From contig CAWBXZ010000006.1 in NCBI GenBank assembly GCA_963792855.1, forward strand, positions 372,001-436,000: a stretch of 64,000 nucleotides of DNA, in the 5' to 3' direction. The notes under the pieces are model-generated. The model was not told the DNA's origin and made no database searches. It worked only from the letters and a program-made list of their open reading frames with translations. Within the stretch, counting starts at the first letter, position 1. Each line of letters begins with the position of its first letter. The position numbers were made by a program, and so were the translations under genes. Shown piece after piece: positions 6,386-14,956 of this stretch. The stretch comes from SG8-40 sp963792855 (GTDB lineage Bacteria; Pseudomonadota; Gammaproteobacteria; Burkholderiales; Eutrophovitaceae).

Positions 6386-8788
6386 ATGAAACCCAATTGC
6401 ACTATCGTGCTCGCAGTTGTTTGTTTGCCACTGATTCTGGCGGGTTGCACGCAAGAGCTGTGGAATCCGAGAATGCGCCGTCGGAGCCGGGCGATTCGCA
6501 GTATGTACTGGATCGCACTCATCTTCCGATACGCGAACCGGAGCGACCGAAATACAGTGAGCTCGAGTGCAGCGAATGTAGAGCCGCCACCTCTCTTTGC
6601 AGTCAAGGCCCCTGAGAAGGCGCCCAACGTTGTTATCGTACTCATTGACGACATCGGTTTCGGTGGTCCCAGTACGTTTGGCGGGCCGATTGAGACGCCG
6701 ACGCTGGACGGATTGGCAGAAGCAGGCCTCACGTACAACAACTTCCACACCACCGCATTGTGTTCGCCGACGCGCATGGCGCTCAAGACAGGGCGAAACC
6801 ACCACACCGGAAATACCGGGTCCATTATGGAAACGGCCACCGCTTATCCCGGAAATACCGGGCAAGTGCCAAACAGTGTTGCGCCACTTGCGGAAATCTT
6901 GCGTCTCAATGGTTACAGCACCAGCGCGTTCGGCAAGTGGCATGAAACCGCAGCCTGGGAAACCAGTGTCTCCGGACCCTACGATCGCTGGCCTACGCAC
7001 CAGGGATTCGACAAGTTTTACGGCTTCATCGGCGGCGAGACGGATCAATGGTATCCGCTGATATACGATGGGGTGACTCGTGTGACGCCACCAAAGTCGG
7101 ATGACTATCATTTCACGACCGACATGACCAACCAGGCGATCGGCTGGGTACGAGCGCAGCAATCGATGACGCCGGATAAACCGTTTTTCGTGTACTACGC
7201 GACAGGTGCCGTGCATGCGCCGCATCACGTTCCGAAAGAATGGGCCGACAAGTACAAGGGCAAGTTCGACGCAGGATGGGATGCCGTCCGTGCAGAAACC
7301 ATTGCCCGGCAGAAGGAAATGGGCGTCGTTCCTGCGAGCACGGAGCTGGGGCCGAAACCGGAAGATCTCAAGGATTGGGAGGCACTGTCTGACGACGAGC
7401 GGCGCCTGTTCAGTCGACAGGCCGAGGTATTCGCCGGATTCCTCGAGCAAACCGATCACGAGATAGGCCGTCTTGTTTCTGCGATCGAAGATATCGGTGA
7501 GCTGGACAATACATTGTTCATCTACATAGCGGGTGACAATGGGACAAGTGCCGAGGGCGGGTTCGTCGGCATGTATAACGAGATGACCTATTTCAACGGC
7601 GTTGTCGAAAAAGTGGAAGACCTGCTGCCACTGATGGACGAGTGGGGTGGCAAGGAAACCTTCCCGCACATGGCGGCGGGTTGGGCGGTCGCTTTTGATT
7701 CGCCGTTTACGTGGACGAAACAGGTAGCGTCAGACTTCGGCGGAACGCGAAACGGTATGGTCATACACTGGCCGGAAGGCATTGAGAGCAAGGGTGGGCT
7801 CCGCAGCCAGTTCGGGCACGTCATTGATATCGCCCCGACCATTCTCGAAGCAGCAGGGATTCCCGAACCGAAAAGCGTCAATGGGACGGAACAGACTCCT
7901 ATTGAAGGCGTGAGCTTGCTGTACTCGTTCGACAACCCGGAGGCCAAAGAGCGGCACACCACGCAATACTTCGAGATCTTTGGAAACCGGGCGATCTATC
8001 ACGACGGCTGGTTCGCGCGAACACTCCACCGGGCGCCCTGGCAGACAAGCGGTTTTCCACCACTGGAAAATGACGTCTGGGATCTTTACAAGATTGATGA
8101 AGACTTCAATCTGCAGAATAACCTGGCGGGCGGCAACCCGGAGAAACTTGAGGAGATGAAACTGCTGTTCATGAGTGAAGCGGAGAAGTACAACGTGCTG
8201 CCAATAGACGATCGCTTTCTGGTGCGTGTGAATGCTTCGTTGGCGGGGCGGCCGGATATCATGGGCGATCGAACGTCGCTAACGCTTTACGACGGCATGG
8301 ACGGCATGCTGGAAAACTCTTTCATGAACGTCAAGAATCGTTCCAAGACCATCACGGCTGAGTTGGAAATTCCGGAGGGGGGAGCAGACGGGGCGATTCT
8401 GTCTCAAGGCGGAAAGTTCGGCGGTTGGTCGCTTTACATGAAAGACGGCGTGCCGGCATACACGTACAACTTCCTGGGCCTTCAGCGATTCGTCATCTCG
8501 GGCGACAGCGCGCTTCCGGCGGGCAAGAGTACGCTAGTACTCGATTTCGCGTACGACGGGGGTGGTCTGGGCAAAGGCGGGCTCGCGACACTGTCGGTCA
8601 ATGGCAATAAGGTGGGTGAAGGCCGGGTCGAGATGACACAGCCGATGGTGTTCTCGGCCGACGAGACGGCCGACGTCGGCCTCGACAACCAGACGCCGGT
8701 TGCCGTGGGTATCGGCGTTGGCCGTGACGAGACCCGGTTCACCGGCACTATTCACAGGATCACGCTGGATGTCGGCGACCTTGAATAA
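6386..8788 (+). CDS. Arylsulfatase, lipoprotein, with two compensating frameshifts near the N-terminus
   Basis: 800 residues from ATG 6386, preceded by AAGGAG at nine bases. The signal peptide ends in the lipobox LILAGC, so the enzyme is probably anchored to a membrane facing the periplasm. The sulfatase core is clear: metal-binding D88-D89, the CSPTR formylglycine signature at C126, GKWH around K184-H186 and GDN at D384-N385. The C-terminal part (from about residue 620) matches the long arylsulfatase subfamily of about 780 residues. Between about 6455 and 6571 the family-like sequence SQYVLDRTHLPIREPERPKY lies in another frame, so one base appears lost and one gained; the main frame there is scrambled for about 38 residues. 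It may still be functional. Confidence 0.88.
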   Translation: MKPNCTIVLAVVCLPLILAGCTQELWNPRMRRRSRAIRSMYWIALIFRYANRSDRNTVSSSAANVEPPPLFAVKAPEKAPNVVIVLIDDIGFGGPSTFGGPIETPTLDGLAEAGLTYNNFHTTALCSPTRMALKTGRNHHTGNTGSIMETATAYPGNTGQVPNSVAPLAEILRLNGYSTSAFGKWHETAAWETSVSGPYDRWPTHQGFDKFYGFIGGETDQWYPLIYDGVTRVTPPKSDDYHFTTDMTNQAIGWVRAQQSMTPDKPFFVYYATGAVHAPHHVPKEWADKYKGKFDAGWDAVRAETIARQKEMGVVPASTELGPKPEDLKDWEALSDDERRLFSRQAEVFAGFLEQTDHEIGRLVSAIEDIGELDNTLFIYIAGDNGTSAEGGFVGMYNEMTYFNGVVEKVEDLLPLMDEWGGKETFPHMAAGWAVAFDSPFTWTKQVASDFGGTRNGMVIHWPEGIESKGGLRSQFGHVIDIAPTILEAAGIPEPKSVNGTEQTPIEGVSLLYSFDNPEAKERHTTQYFEIFGNRAIYHDGWFARTLHRAPWQTSGFPPLENDVWDLYKIDEDFNLQNNLAGGNPEKLEEMKLLFMSEAEKYNVLPIDDRFLVRVNASLAGRPDIMGDRTSLTLYDGMDGMLENSFMNVKNRSKTITAELEIPEGGADGAILSQGGKFGGWSLYMKDGVPAYTYNFLGLQRFVISGDSALPAGKSTLVLDFAYDGGGLGKGGLATLSVNGNKVGEGRVEMTQPMVFSADETADVGLDNQTPVAVGIGVGRDETRFTGTIHRITLDVGDLE

Positions 8789-9198
8789 GGATCGATTGGT
8801 TCCGACATTGACAATCGCGGTCAGCCGTCAGCGGAATGCCCGGCAGGGCGCGGGACCCTGAAGTCCTTGCTAACGTACAGAGCCCCGCTACCAAAATGAA
8901 CAAAGGGCCCCTTTTATGAGGTCCTTACGTTGTTTGGAAGTGAGAAAATTTGCACGCACGCAGTGCGGTGAGGGTCGGCCTTGGGGAGATCCGGACAAAC
9001 GGGGCTCCGAATGCTTGAATGTTCTCTGCCCGGGTGCCTTCGCGAATTTCTGTTGGCAGCAAATGACCGGTTGGTTCGTCATGACGGCCACTATTTGTTT
9101 TTGACCGTCAGACTTACGGGTCGGGCTGGCCTTCCGGGGATTCGAAATTCGTTATCCCGGGTTCCTTTAATTGAATTGCAGAACCGAGGACTTTTACC
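8789..9198. other. Intergenic, about 410 bp, nothing assigned
   Basis: A 62-codon open frame (8916-9104) exists but lacks a ribosome-binding site and domain signals. No terminator with a loop and T run was found after the sulfatase. Confidence 0.4.
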
Positions 9199-10125
9199 GT
9201 GCATACGCATCATTTGAACCGTTGGGCACACGACCACGTCTTCAATCAGGACGAGAGGCGAGCGGGGGAGCGGCGCACGCTGCTCGTGGTCGCGATCACC
9301 GCCGTCATGATGGTGATCGAGATTGCCGGCGGGCTTATCTACGGGTCGATGGCCTTGCTCGCCGACGGACTCCATATGGGATCGCACACCGCGGCGCTCG
9401 GGCTTGCGGTGTTTGCCTACGTGATCTCGCGTCGCCTGGCGTCGGATCGCCGCTTCGCGTTTGGTGTCGGCAAGATCAACAGCCTTGCCGGTTTCGGCAG
9501 CGCGGTGATGCTGATGGGTTTTGCGCTGATCATGGTCATCGAGAGCACGCAGCGCCTTTTCAACCCGCTGTCCATTGCCTTCGATCAGGCACTGATCGTG
9601 GCAACCGTGGGCCTGGTGGTCAATGGCGTGTCCGCCTGGGTGCTGATGTCGACGCCGCACGAGCATCACCATGGCCACGGCGATCATCACCATCACGATC
9701 ACAATCTGCGCGGCGCCTACCTGCACGTGCTGGCCGATGCACTGACGTCGTTACTGGCGATCTTCGCATTGCTCGCCGGCAAGTACCTGGGCGTGGTCGC
9801 GCTCGATCCGCTGATGGGCATCGTCGGTGCGATACTCGTCGCGCGGTGGTCGTTTGGTCTTATCCGCGATGCGTCGCGGGTGTTGCTGGACCGGCAGGCC
9901 GAAGCGCATGAGGTTGACGCGCTGCGAAAGGCGATCGAGCACGACTCGACCGATCGTGTCTCGGATCTGCACGTCTGGAGCATCGGCCACGGCATACTCG
10001 CCGCGGAGATTGCCGTCGTCAGCGACAAACCCCGCGATCCCGGCTACTACAAATCGCTGATTCCCCCGAAACTGAACATCGTGCACGCGACGGTCGAGGT
10101 GCATCAATGTCGGGATCACGCGTGA
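9199..10125 (+). CDS. dmeF: CDF-family Co/Ni (divalent cation) exporter, DmeF type
   Basis: 308 residues from GTG 9199 with GAGGA eight bases upstream. The N-terminus MHTHHLNRWAHDHVF, six hydrophobic helices, the helix-2 signature MALLADGLHMGSHTAALG and helix-5 HVLADALTSLLA (HxxxD sites) identify a CDF exporter. A cytoplasmic His loop (EHHHGHGDHHHHDH) and the N-terminal histidines are typical of DmeF. It is a different subfamily from the CDF gene at 4753. It would export Co, Ni or related ions from the cytoplasm. No adjacent DmeR-type regulator is seen. Confidence 0.88.
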   Translation: MHTHHLNRWAHDHVFNQDERRAGERRTLLVVAITAVMMVIEIAGGLIYGSMALLADGLHMGSHTAALGLAVFAYVISRRLASDRRFAFGVGKINSLAGFGSAVMLMGFALIMVIESTQRLFNPLSIAFDQALIVATVGLVVNGVSAWVLMSTPHEHHHGHGDHHHHDHNLRGAYLHVLADALTSLLAIFALLAGKYLGVVALDPLMGIVGAILVARWSFGLIRDASRVLLDRQAEAHEVDALRKAIEHDSTDRVSDLHVWSIGHGILAAEIAVVSDKPRDPGYYKSLIPPKLNIVHATVEVHQCRDHA

Positions 10126-10181
10126 GTTCCTGGGGCGCGGATATCGGAAGGACTTAGCCTGTTGCCTGATACTTGGCCAAT

Positions 10182-10203
10182 GGGGTCAGCTCAGCCTGAC
10201 CCC
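10182..10203. terminator. Hairpin between convergent dmeF and phoX
   Basis: GGGGTCAG and CTGACCCC form a perfect 8-bp stem with a 6-base loop, placed between two convergent stops. There is no strong T run. CTGACCCC also occurs in the dispersed repeat, so this could be a repeat-derived palindrome. Confidence 0.55.
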
Positions 10204-10238
10204 GTCGGTTCCCCTGCAGCGACTGGTTGCCAGCTATT

Positions 10239-12416
10239 TCAGACGCCGATTTTCCCGCCGTCGTCCCGAGTAATCACGATGGTCGCGGAACGCGGGCGGT
10301 TGCCCGCGGTGCCGGGCCAGGTACTGCTCGGGTTTGCGAGGTTGGCAGCCGACGTATCCTCCCCCGGATGCTGGATGTTCACGAACAAGGCCTTGCCGTC
10401 CGGTGATTCGGCCAGGCCGGTGATTTCGCACTGCACTGGCCCCACCAGGAATCGCCGCAGTTTCTGTCCCGGTTGTGCGCCCACGTAGGTCTGCACTTCT
10501 TTCGTCGCGTTGCTGGCGTCGGTATTGGTAATTAGTTTCGCCGTCCCGTCGCCGACCGCACCCGGCAATGCGGCGAGCAGCATGCAGTTGGTAACGTCGG
10601 TGTAGGCACCGTCATCGGTTTGGATCCAGCAGATGTTGGTTGCCGTGCTGAACCACAGCCCATCGGGGCTGGAGAAGTCGTTTTCTGCATCCAGCGCGGA
10701 AAGATTGACGTTGGCCTGATCGGCGGTCGAGCGCGCGCCAAACAGGTACACGTCCCAGCGGAATTCGGTTGCCGAAGCATCACCGTCGGCCTCCAGCCAA
10801 CGAATGATGTGGCCATTCGGATTGCCGCGCTGCGCGGTGCCGTTGGTGCGCGGGTCGTTGTAGTGGCGCGGATTGGCCGCGTCGGTGGCCGCAAGTGAAC
10901 GCAGCGTTGCGTTGTTATTGGTGAGTGTCATGTATACCGCACCGGTGACGGGATCGACGGCACCCCACTCCGGCCGGTCCATCTTCGTGGCGCCCACGGC
11001 GTCGGCGGCCAGCCTTGCATGTATCAGGACATCGGCCTGGCTCGCAAACGGATAGACCGGGTTGCTCGAGTCCAGCGGTGCGACGCCGAATTTCAGTTCG
11101 ATCCACTGGCCGCTGCCATCAGCATGGAATTTTGCGACGTACAATCGCCCATCATCGAGATACTTGTCTCCTCCAGCCAGGCCGAGATTGGCGTCCGCCG
11201 GATTCCAGAGCGCGTTCGACACATATTTGTAAATGTACTCGTTGCGCGAATCGCATCCCATGTAGTAAACCAGCGGCTTGCCGGTTTTTTCCTTCGCTGG
11301 CCATGCGCCTTCGTGGGCGAAGCGGCCCATGCCGGTGCGCTTGCGTGGTGTGCTCTGCGGATCGAAAGGATCGATTTCGACATTCCAGCCGTAGGTGTTC
11401 GGGCCGTTGCGGTAGTCAGCGTCTGCGCCTGAGCCCCGTACTTCGGCGTTCCAGCGTCCGTATTGCTCGTCGAAGGTATCGGGAGACACGGTTGCCCAGA
11501 GTTCGCGCCCATTACCGGCGATGCCGTAGCGCGCCAGGGCGGTCAGTTCCTTTGCTGTGCGGTTGATATTGTCGGTGGCGGCAACGCGACGGAAGTAGCC
11601 CGCCCAGTTTTCTTCGCAAGTCAGATAGGTTCCCCAGGGCGTATAGCCGTTTGCGCAATTGTTGACGGTGCCGCGGGTATGGGTGCCGGCCGGCGAATAC
11701 TTCGTGGCCATGAACGTCGAACCGGCCGCCGGACCGGAAAGCGCGATGTCGGTCAGGGTATGGATGCGCCGGTTGAAGGCGGAATCCCGGACATATCGCC
11801 AATTGCCATCTGCGCCGCGCTCGATTTCGACGACCGAAACCCCATGCACGAAAAATTCGCGCATCACTTCCTCCGGCACCGTGCGCACGCCGCCGACGAT
11901 CGTCTGGCCGTTGGGGTGGAGAAACAGCGGGGTGATCGCTTCGTGATTGATGCACAACAACGCGCGGCGGGAGGCTGTTTCCTGGTGCTTGCCGTTGGGT
12001 CCGAGGCCGAAATAATGCATGCCGTCGTGATGATCGCCGGCGCGCAGCGCAAAGGTCGCCGCCAGGTCCGATCCGTCATTGGCATACTCGGAGAGGCCTG
12101 ACGCGAGCGGATCGCCAAGGCGGTACAACACACGTGCGGTGTAACCATCGGGAACGGTTACTACATCCGCCAGATTCTTCGTCACCGCGTTGAACCCAAG
12201 AGTTACCGGACGTTTGGCGCCTTTGGTGCCAACCTCCCCGACTGCGCACCCCGACAGGAAAGAGGCCGAGGTCCCCAGAAATGACAGTGCGCCCAGACCC
12301 AATCCACCTTTCACCAGTGCCCGGCGCGAAGGGTTGAGCAATCGCTCTCCGATCAATTCCCGGATATGCGGGTTGGAGGAATCATTGGTGTCGAACTCGT
12401 CATCGTGAATGGCCAT
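10239..12416 (-). CDS. phoX: PhoX-family alkaline phosphatase, Tat-exported
   Basis: 725 residues from ATG 12416, with GGGGAG eight bases upstream; an ATG two codons earlier (12422) would be too close to it. The N-terminus carries a twin-arginine signal (SRRALVKGG) followed by a hydrophobic stretch and SGC. PhoX/DUF839 signatures include the DHHDGMHYFGLGP region, LLCINHEA, the TCEENWAGYF block, SSPDGLWF and ESPDGKALFVNIQHPGE near the end. PhoX enzymes are Ca/Fe-dependent periplasmic phosphomonoesterases that release phosphate from organic esters. The Pho half-sites upstream fit PhoB control, and psiE is divergent. Confidence 0.93.
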   Translation of the reverse strand: MAIHDDEFDTNDSSNPHIRELIGERLLNPSRRALVKGGLGLGALSFLGTSASFLSGCAVGEVGTKGAKRPVTLGFNAVTKNLADVVTVPDGYTARVLYRLGDPLASGLSEYANDGSDLAATFALRAGDHHDGMHYFGLGPNGKHQETASRRALLCINHEAITPLFLHPNGQTIVGGVRTVPEEVMREFFVHGVSVVEIERGADGNWRYVRDSAFNRRIHTLTDIALSGPAAGSTFMATKYSPAGTHTRGTVNNCANGYTPWGTYLTCEENWAGYFRRVAATDNINRTAKELTALARYGIAGNGRELWATVSPDTFDEQYGRWNAEVRGSGADADYRNGPNTYGWNVEIDPFDPQSTPRKRTGMGRFAHEGAWPAKEKTGKPLVYYMGCDSRNEYIYKYVSNALWNPADANLGLAGGDKYLDDGRLYVAKFHADGSGQWIELKFGVAPLDSSNPVYPFASQADVLIHARLAADAVGATKMDRPEWGAVDPVTGAVYMTLTNNNATLRSLAATDAANPRHYNDPRTNGTAQRGNPNGHIIRWLEADGDASATEFRWDVYLFGARSTADQANVNLSALDAENDFSSPDGLWFSTATNICWIQTDDGAYTDVTNCMLLAALPGAVGDGTAKLITNTDASNATKEVQTYVGAQPGQKLRRFLVGPVQCEITGLAESPDGKALFVNIQHPGEDTSAANLANPSSTWPGTAGNRPRSATIVITRDDGGKIGV

Positions 12417-12462
12417 GGACATTTCTCCCCTTGTGAAGTTGGAGAAAGTCTGCGCGGTGGCA

Positions 12463-12500
12463 ATGACAGTAACGTGAACGCCCGATGACGGAACGATGAC
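12463..12500 (-). promoter_or_regulatory. Tandem Pho-box half-sites upstream of phoX
   Basis: On the minus strand GTCAT or TTCAC recurs four times at exactly 11-base spacing (plus-strand cores at 12463, 12474, 12485 and 12496). This is the layout of two adjacent PhoB boxes (consensus CTGTCAT repeats every 11 bp). It ends about 46 bases before the phoX start. Confidence 0.8.
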
Positions 12501-12584
12501 CGCCGGTCACTACGGAAAAAATCTGCCGGCCACAAAACCCCAAAGTGGATCAGCGCAACCTAGGCAGTTGGCTCGGCAGCAGAT

Positions 12585-12610
12585 GCTATATTGCAAGACC
12601 TGACTCTGAT
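12585..12610 (+). repeat. Dispersed repeat copy 2
   Basis: GCTATATTGCAAGACCTGAC followed by TCTGAT matches copy 1 (2771) over about 20 bases. It lies between the divergent phoX and psiE genes. Confidence 0.65.
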
Positions 12611-12713
12611 GACTGATGACCGCGCAAAGTCCTTTATGCGCGCTCAACAAAAGTAGCAAAAGAGTAAAGTGGGGGGTCGATTGTCTGGAACCGGTTTCGA
12701 AAGGGGGGCGCAG

Positions 12714-13121
12714 ATGCGCGAAAGAATTAACCGATTCGGTGGTTTCCTGGTGGAGGGATTCCATTACCTCGCGCTCTTTGCCATCGGCAGTGCCATCGTC
12801 TGGTCCGCGGTCGTGGCCTTTATTGGCATGACCGGCAAGGGCCATGCTTCAATTGATGACATCCTGCTGCTGTTCATCTACCTCGAGCTCGGGGCCATGG
12901 TAGGCATCTATTTCAAGACCAACCACATGCCGGTGCGCTTCCTGATCTACGTCGGAATCACTGCGCTGACGCGCCTGCTGGTCGGAGACATCGCTGCCCA
13001 CCATAAGCTCGACTGGGGGCTACTGGTGGTCCCGACCGCGATCCTGCTGCTCGCTCTTGCCAATCTGGTGGTGCGCTACAGCTCGGCGCGCTTTCCGTCC
13101 GTGAGCGCCGATCGGCCGTGA
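12714..13121 (+). CDS. psiE: PsiE-like phosphate-starvation-inducible membrane protein
   Basis: 135 residues from ATG 12714, with AAGGGGGG about eight bases upstream. Four hydrophobic helices are visible (about residues 17-38, 47-65, 70-88 and 96-116). The segment LLLFIYLELGAMVGIYF, together with HMPVRFLIYVGITALTR, is the PsiE signature. The molecular role of PsiE is not established; in enterobacteria it belongs to the Pho regulon. Its place beside phoX supports a shared phosphate response here, although I see no clear Pho box on this side. Confidence 0.85.
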   Translation: MRERINRFGGFLVEGFHYLALFAIGSAIVWSAVVAFIGMTGKGHASIDDILLLFIYLELGAMVGIYFKTNHMPVRFLIYVGITALTRLLVGDIAAHHKLDWGLLVVPTAILLLALANLVVRYSSARFPSVSADRP

Positions 13122-13618
13122 GGAAGGAAGACAACTTACTTGAGACCGGTCGGCGTGAACAAGTGTGGAGTTAAATGGGTCGAAGCACTTTATGCTTTCG
13201 GAACCCCTTTACGCTTTCGGTGATGCGCACGCCAGCGCGTCGCAGCGGCCAATTACATTGCAAGACCTGACCCCAATGTTTCTGTGGAACGCGATCGCCA
13301 CCGCTTGAGGTGTTGTACACCGGGTCGTCTGCCGGGTGAGCCAGTTGGGGATTGGTCGCGCTTTGCGCGAGCCACAGCTCTTGTGAGCATTGCCATGACA
13401 CCTTGGCGGTACCAACATTTCTCAGGGGCAGCTTTTGCTGCCAGGGCGCGTTGCCTGAACATCGGCATCGCGCTTGATCCTGATGGGCGACAGGCACGAC
13501 ACGGTCGTAGCCATGATTGAGGAAACGGGTTCTATGTGACAACAACTCGGGTATGAGTGTAGAGCTTGTTGTTAGCAATCAGCAATGCGGTTCAACTTTG
13601 CCCTTGACTCAGGGCCGC
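13122..13618. other. Intergenic, about 500 bp, repeat-bearing
   Basis: Contains dispersed repeat copy 3 (13252-13282) and a short imperfect direct repeat (CTTTATGCTTTCGG / CTTTACGCTTTCGG) near 13187-13220. No gene could be supported on either strand. Confidence 0.5.
13252..13282 (+). repeat. Dispersed repeat copy 3
   Basis: ATTACATTGCAAGACCTGAC followed by CCCAATGTTTC. The last 15 bases recur exactly at 13627-13641, at the 3' end of the broken methyltransferase. Confidence 0.7.
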
Positions 13619-14701
13619 CTAATCGGTGACCCCAATGTTTCCGCACATGCCGTCGTTGGGCATCAGATTAAACCGGAGCGCACGCTGCTTCGGGACCTTT
13701 ACGGCGTGCTTATAGCCTCCATCCTCTGAAAGGGGTGAATTGTCAGCAGATCCGTTTAGCGAGCAAGGTGGAAAGATCTGGTAGGGCGCATTGTCTGCTT
13801 TCGGCAACCTTGGTTTTACACCCACAAACCGAGACATTGCTCCTTGAGGTAGTCTTCATCTAATTCGCAGCACATCCACTTCCGATTCAAGGACTCCGCC
13901 ACTTCACCTGTAACACACGATCCTCCGAACGGATCAATAACCAAATCGCGCTCGTCGGTGAGCATGCGAATAAAATACTCGGGTATGCGGGAAGGGAATC
14001 GTGCTGGTGAACTGGCAGATTGTTGGCCCTGCAATACGCTTGGTACGTACCGTTCGATTCGGTATTTGCCAATGCAAGGAGATTCGGCGGCACTGATCCT
14101 CCATTGTCCTTTCCGAACTTGTCGGAAATGTCATGACCCGATGGACGACGCTTCGGCGTGTAGCCGTTTGCCAACAGGGCCTTCATCGAATCACTGTATG
14201 GTGCGAGGATTCGCTTGTTAGAGGCCTTAGGCCAAGGCGTCTTTGACAACCACCAGATGCAATTGACGGCATCTTTGACCCTGACTCTTCGAACGTTTAC
14301 CCACTCCGCTGGAGTCGGAAGCTTCGCCGGATTCCACCAATAGTGCTCTTGGCAAAGGTGAAATCCATACTCCCGGCAAAGCGCTATCAGCAGTTCAAAG
14401 TGGTAAAGAGAACGGGTAGGCGTACCGGGCTTCCAAGCTCCGCCAATATCAATGACAAGGCTGCCTTTGTCTTTCAGTACCCGGTGCATTCCTTGTGCGA
14501 AGGGACGGAACCCACTCGATGTACCTGTCAGCGTCCTCATTTCCGGTAGCTTTTCTTTCTCACAAGCCCAAACGGGGGCGACGTCATGATCAAATCAACA
14601 GAACTTTCCTTTAGGGTCTTGTGCAACAGCCCCAATGAATCGCCGTGCAATATTTTCCCGCGCTCGGTTTCGGCGTATACGTGGGGTTCTGACCATCCCA
14701 T
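13619..14701 (-). pseudogene. Beta-class DNA methyltransferase (SPPF type), broken by four frameshifts
   Basis: Read across frames this is about 360 residues from ATG 14701. In order: LHGDSLGLL, catalytic motif IV TSPPFGL at about residues 40-46, a variable middle part, then motif I as VIDPFGGSCVTG, CCELDEDYLK and a C-terminal SPLSEDGGYKH block. Motif IV before motif I is the beta-class order, and SPPF suggests N4-cytosine methylation. Single-base shifts occur near 14543-14546 (extra C), 14511-14513 (extra G), 14001-14009 (C lost) and 13842-13843 (G lost). The longest intact piece is 14515 to about 14010. GC content is visibly lower than in flanking core genes, which suggests transfer. As read, it cannot give a full enzyme. 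Confidence 0.8.
13627..13641 (+). repeat. 15-base partial copy of the dispersed repeat
   Basis: TGACCCCAATGTTTC is identical to 13268-13282. It overlaps the last codons and stop of the methyltransferase remnant, about 345 bp from the other copy. Confidence 0.6.
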
Positions 14702-14897
14702 ACAGCGGAGAATCTTCACGCACGCCAAGCGTGGCGGAGTTCGATGAAGGCTGTGAGACATGGAGGTGCCGGAGATAGTCGCTGAGGGAATCAAACCCAG
14801 CGACCTCGGCAGAACGTTGCATCTCGGAGTGCTCATCCTCTGTGAGACGGAAGTTGACCAGTCGCTTGCGTGGATTCTTGGCTTTGGGTCTTGGCAT
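14595..14897 (-). CDS. Ribbon-helix-helix-like small DNA-binding protein
   Basis: 100 residues from ATG 14897 (MPRPKAKNPRKR). The segment VNFRLTEDEHSEMQRSAEVA followed by GFDSLSDYLRHL looks like a ribbon-helix-helix fold (beta strand RLTEDE, then two helices), as in MobC-like and antitoxin-like regulators. The last 35 codons overlap the methyltransferase start in another frame (14595-14701). The perfect inverted repeat 9-52 bases before the start suggests autoregulation. It may control the restriction-modification locus, filling the place of a C protein (inference). Confidence 0.6.
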   Translation of the reverse strand: MPRPKAKNPRKRLVNFRLTEDEHSEMQRSAEVAGFDSLSDYLRHLHVSQPSSNSATLGVREDSPLYGMVRTPRIRRNRARENIARRFIGAVAQDPKGKFC

Positions 14898-14905
14898 GCC
14901 AAAAG

Positions 14906-14949
14906 TGTAATACAAAAACGAATCTGGTCAAGAGTATTGTTGTATTACA
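14906..14949. promoter_or_regulatory. Perfect 10-bp inverted repeat, candidate operator
   Basis: TGTAATACAA at 14906-14915 and TTGTATTACA at 14940-14949 are exact reverse complements, 24 bp apart. They lie between the endonuclease stop and the ribbon-helix-helix start. A possible minus-strand promoter overlaps (TTGACC, 16 bases, TACACT), so binding would block it. Confidence 0.65.
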
Positions 14950-14956
14950 TTGTCGC

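Noticed and set aside
6347..7669. 440-codon open frame antisense to the sulfatase
   Set aside because: It covers the sulfatase catalytic region on the other strand and lacks any recognisable motif.
8916..9104. 62-codon ORF before dmeF
   Set aside because: No ribosome-binding site, odd composition (Cys/Trp-rich), no family resemblance. Probably non-coding.
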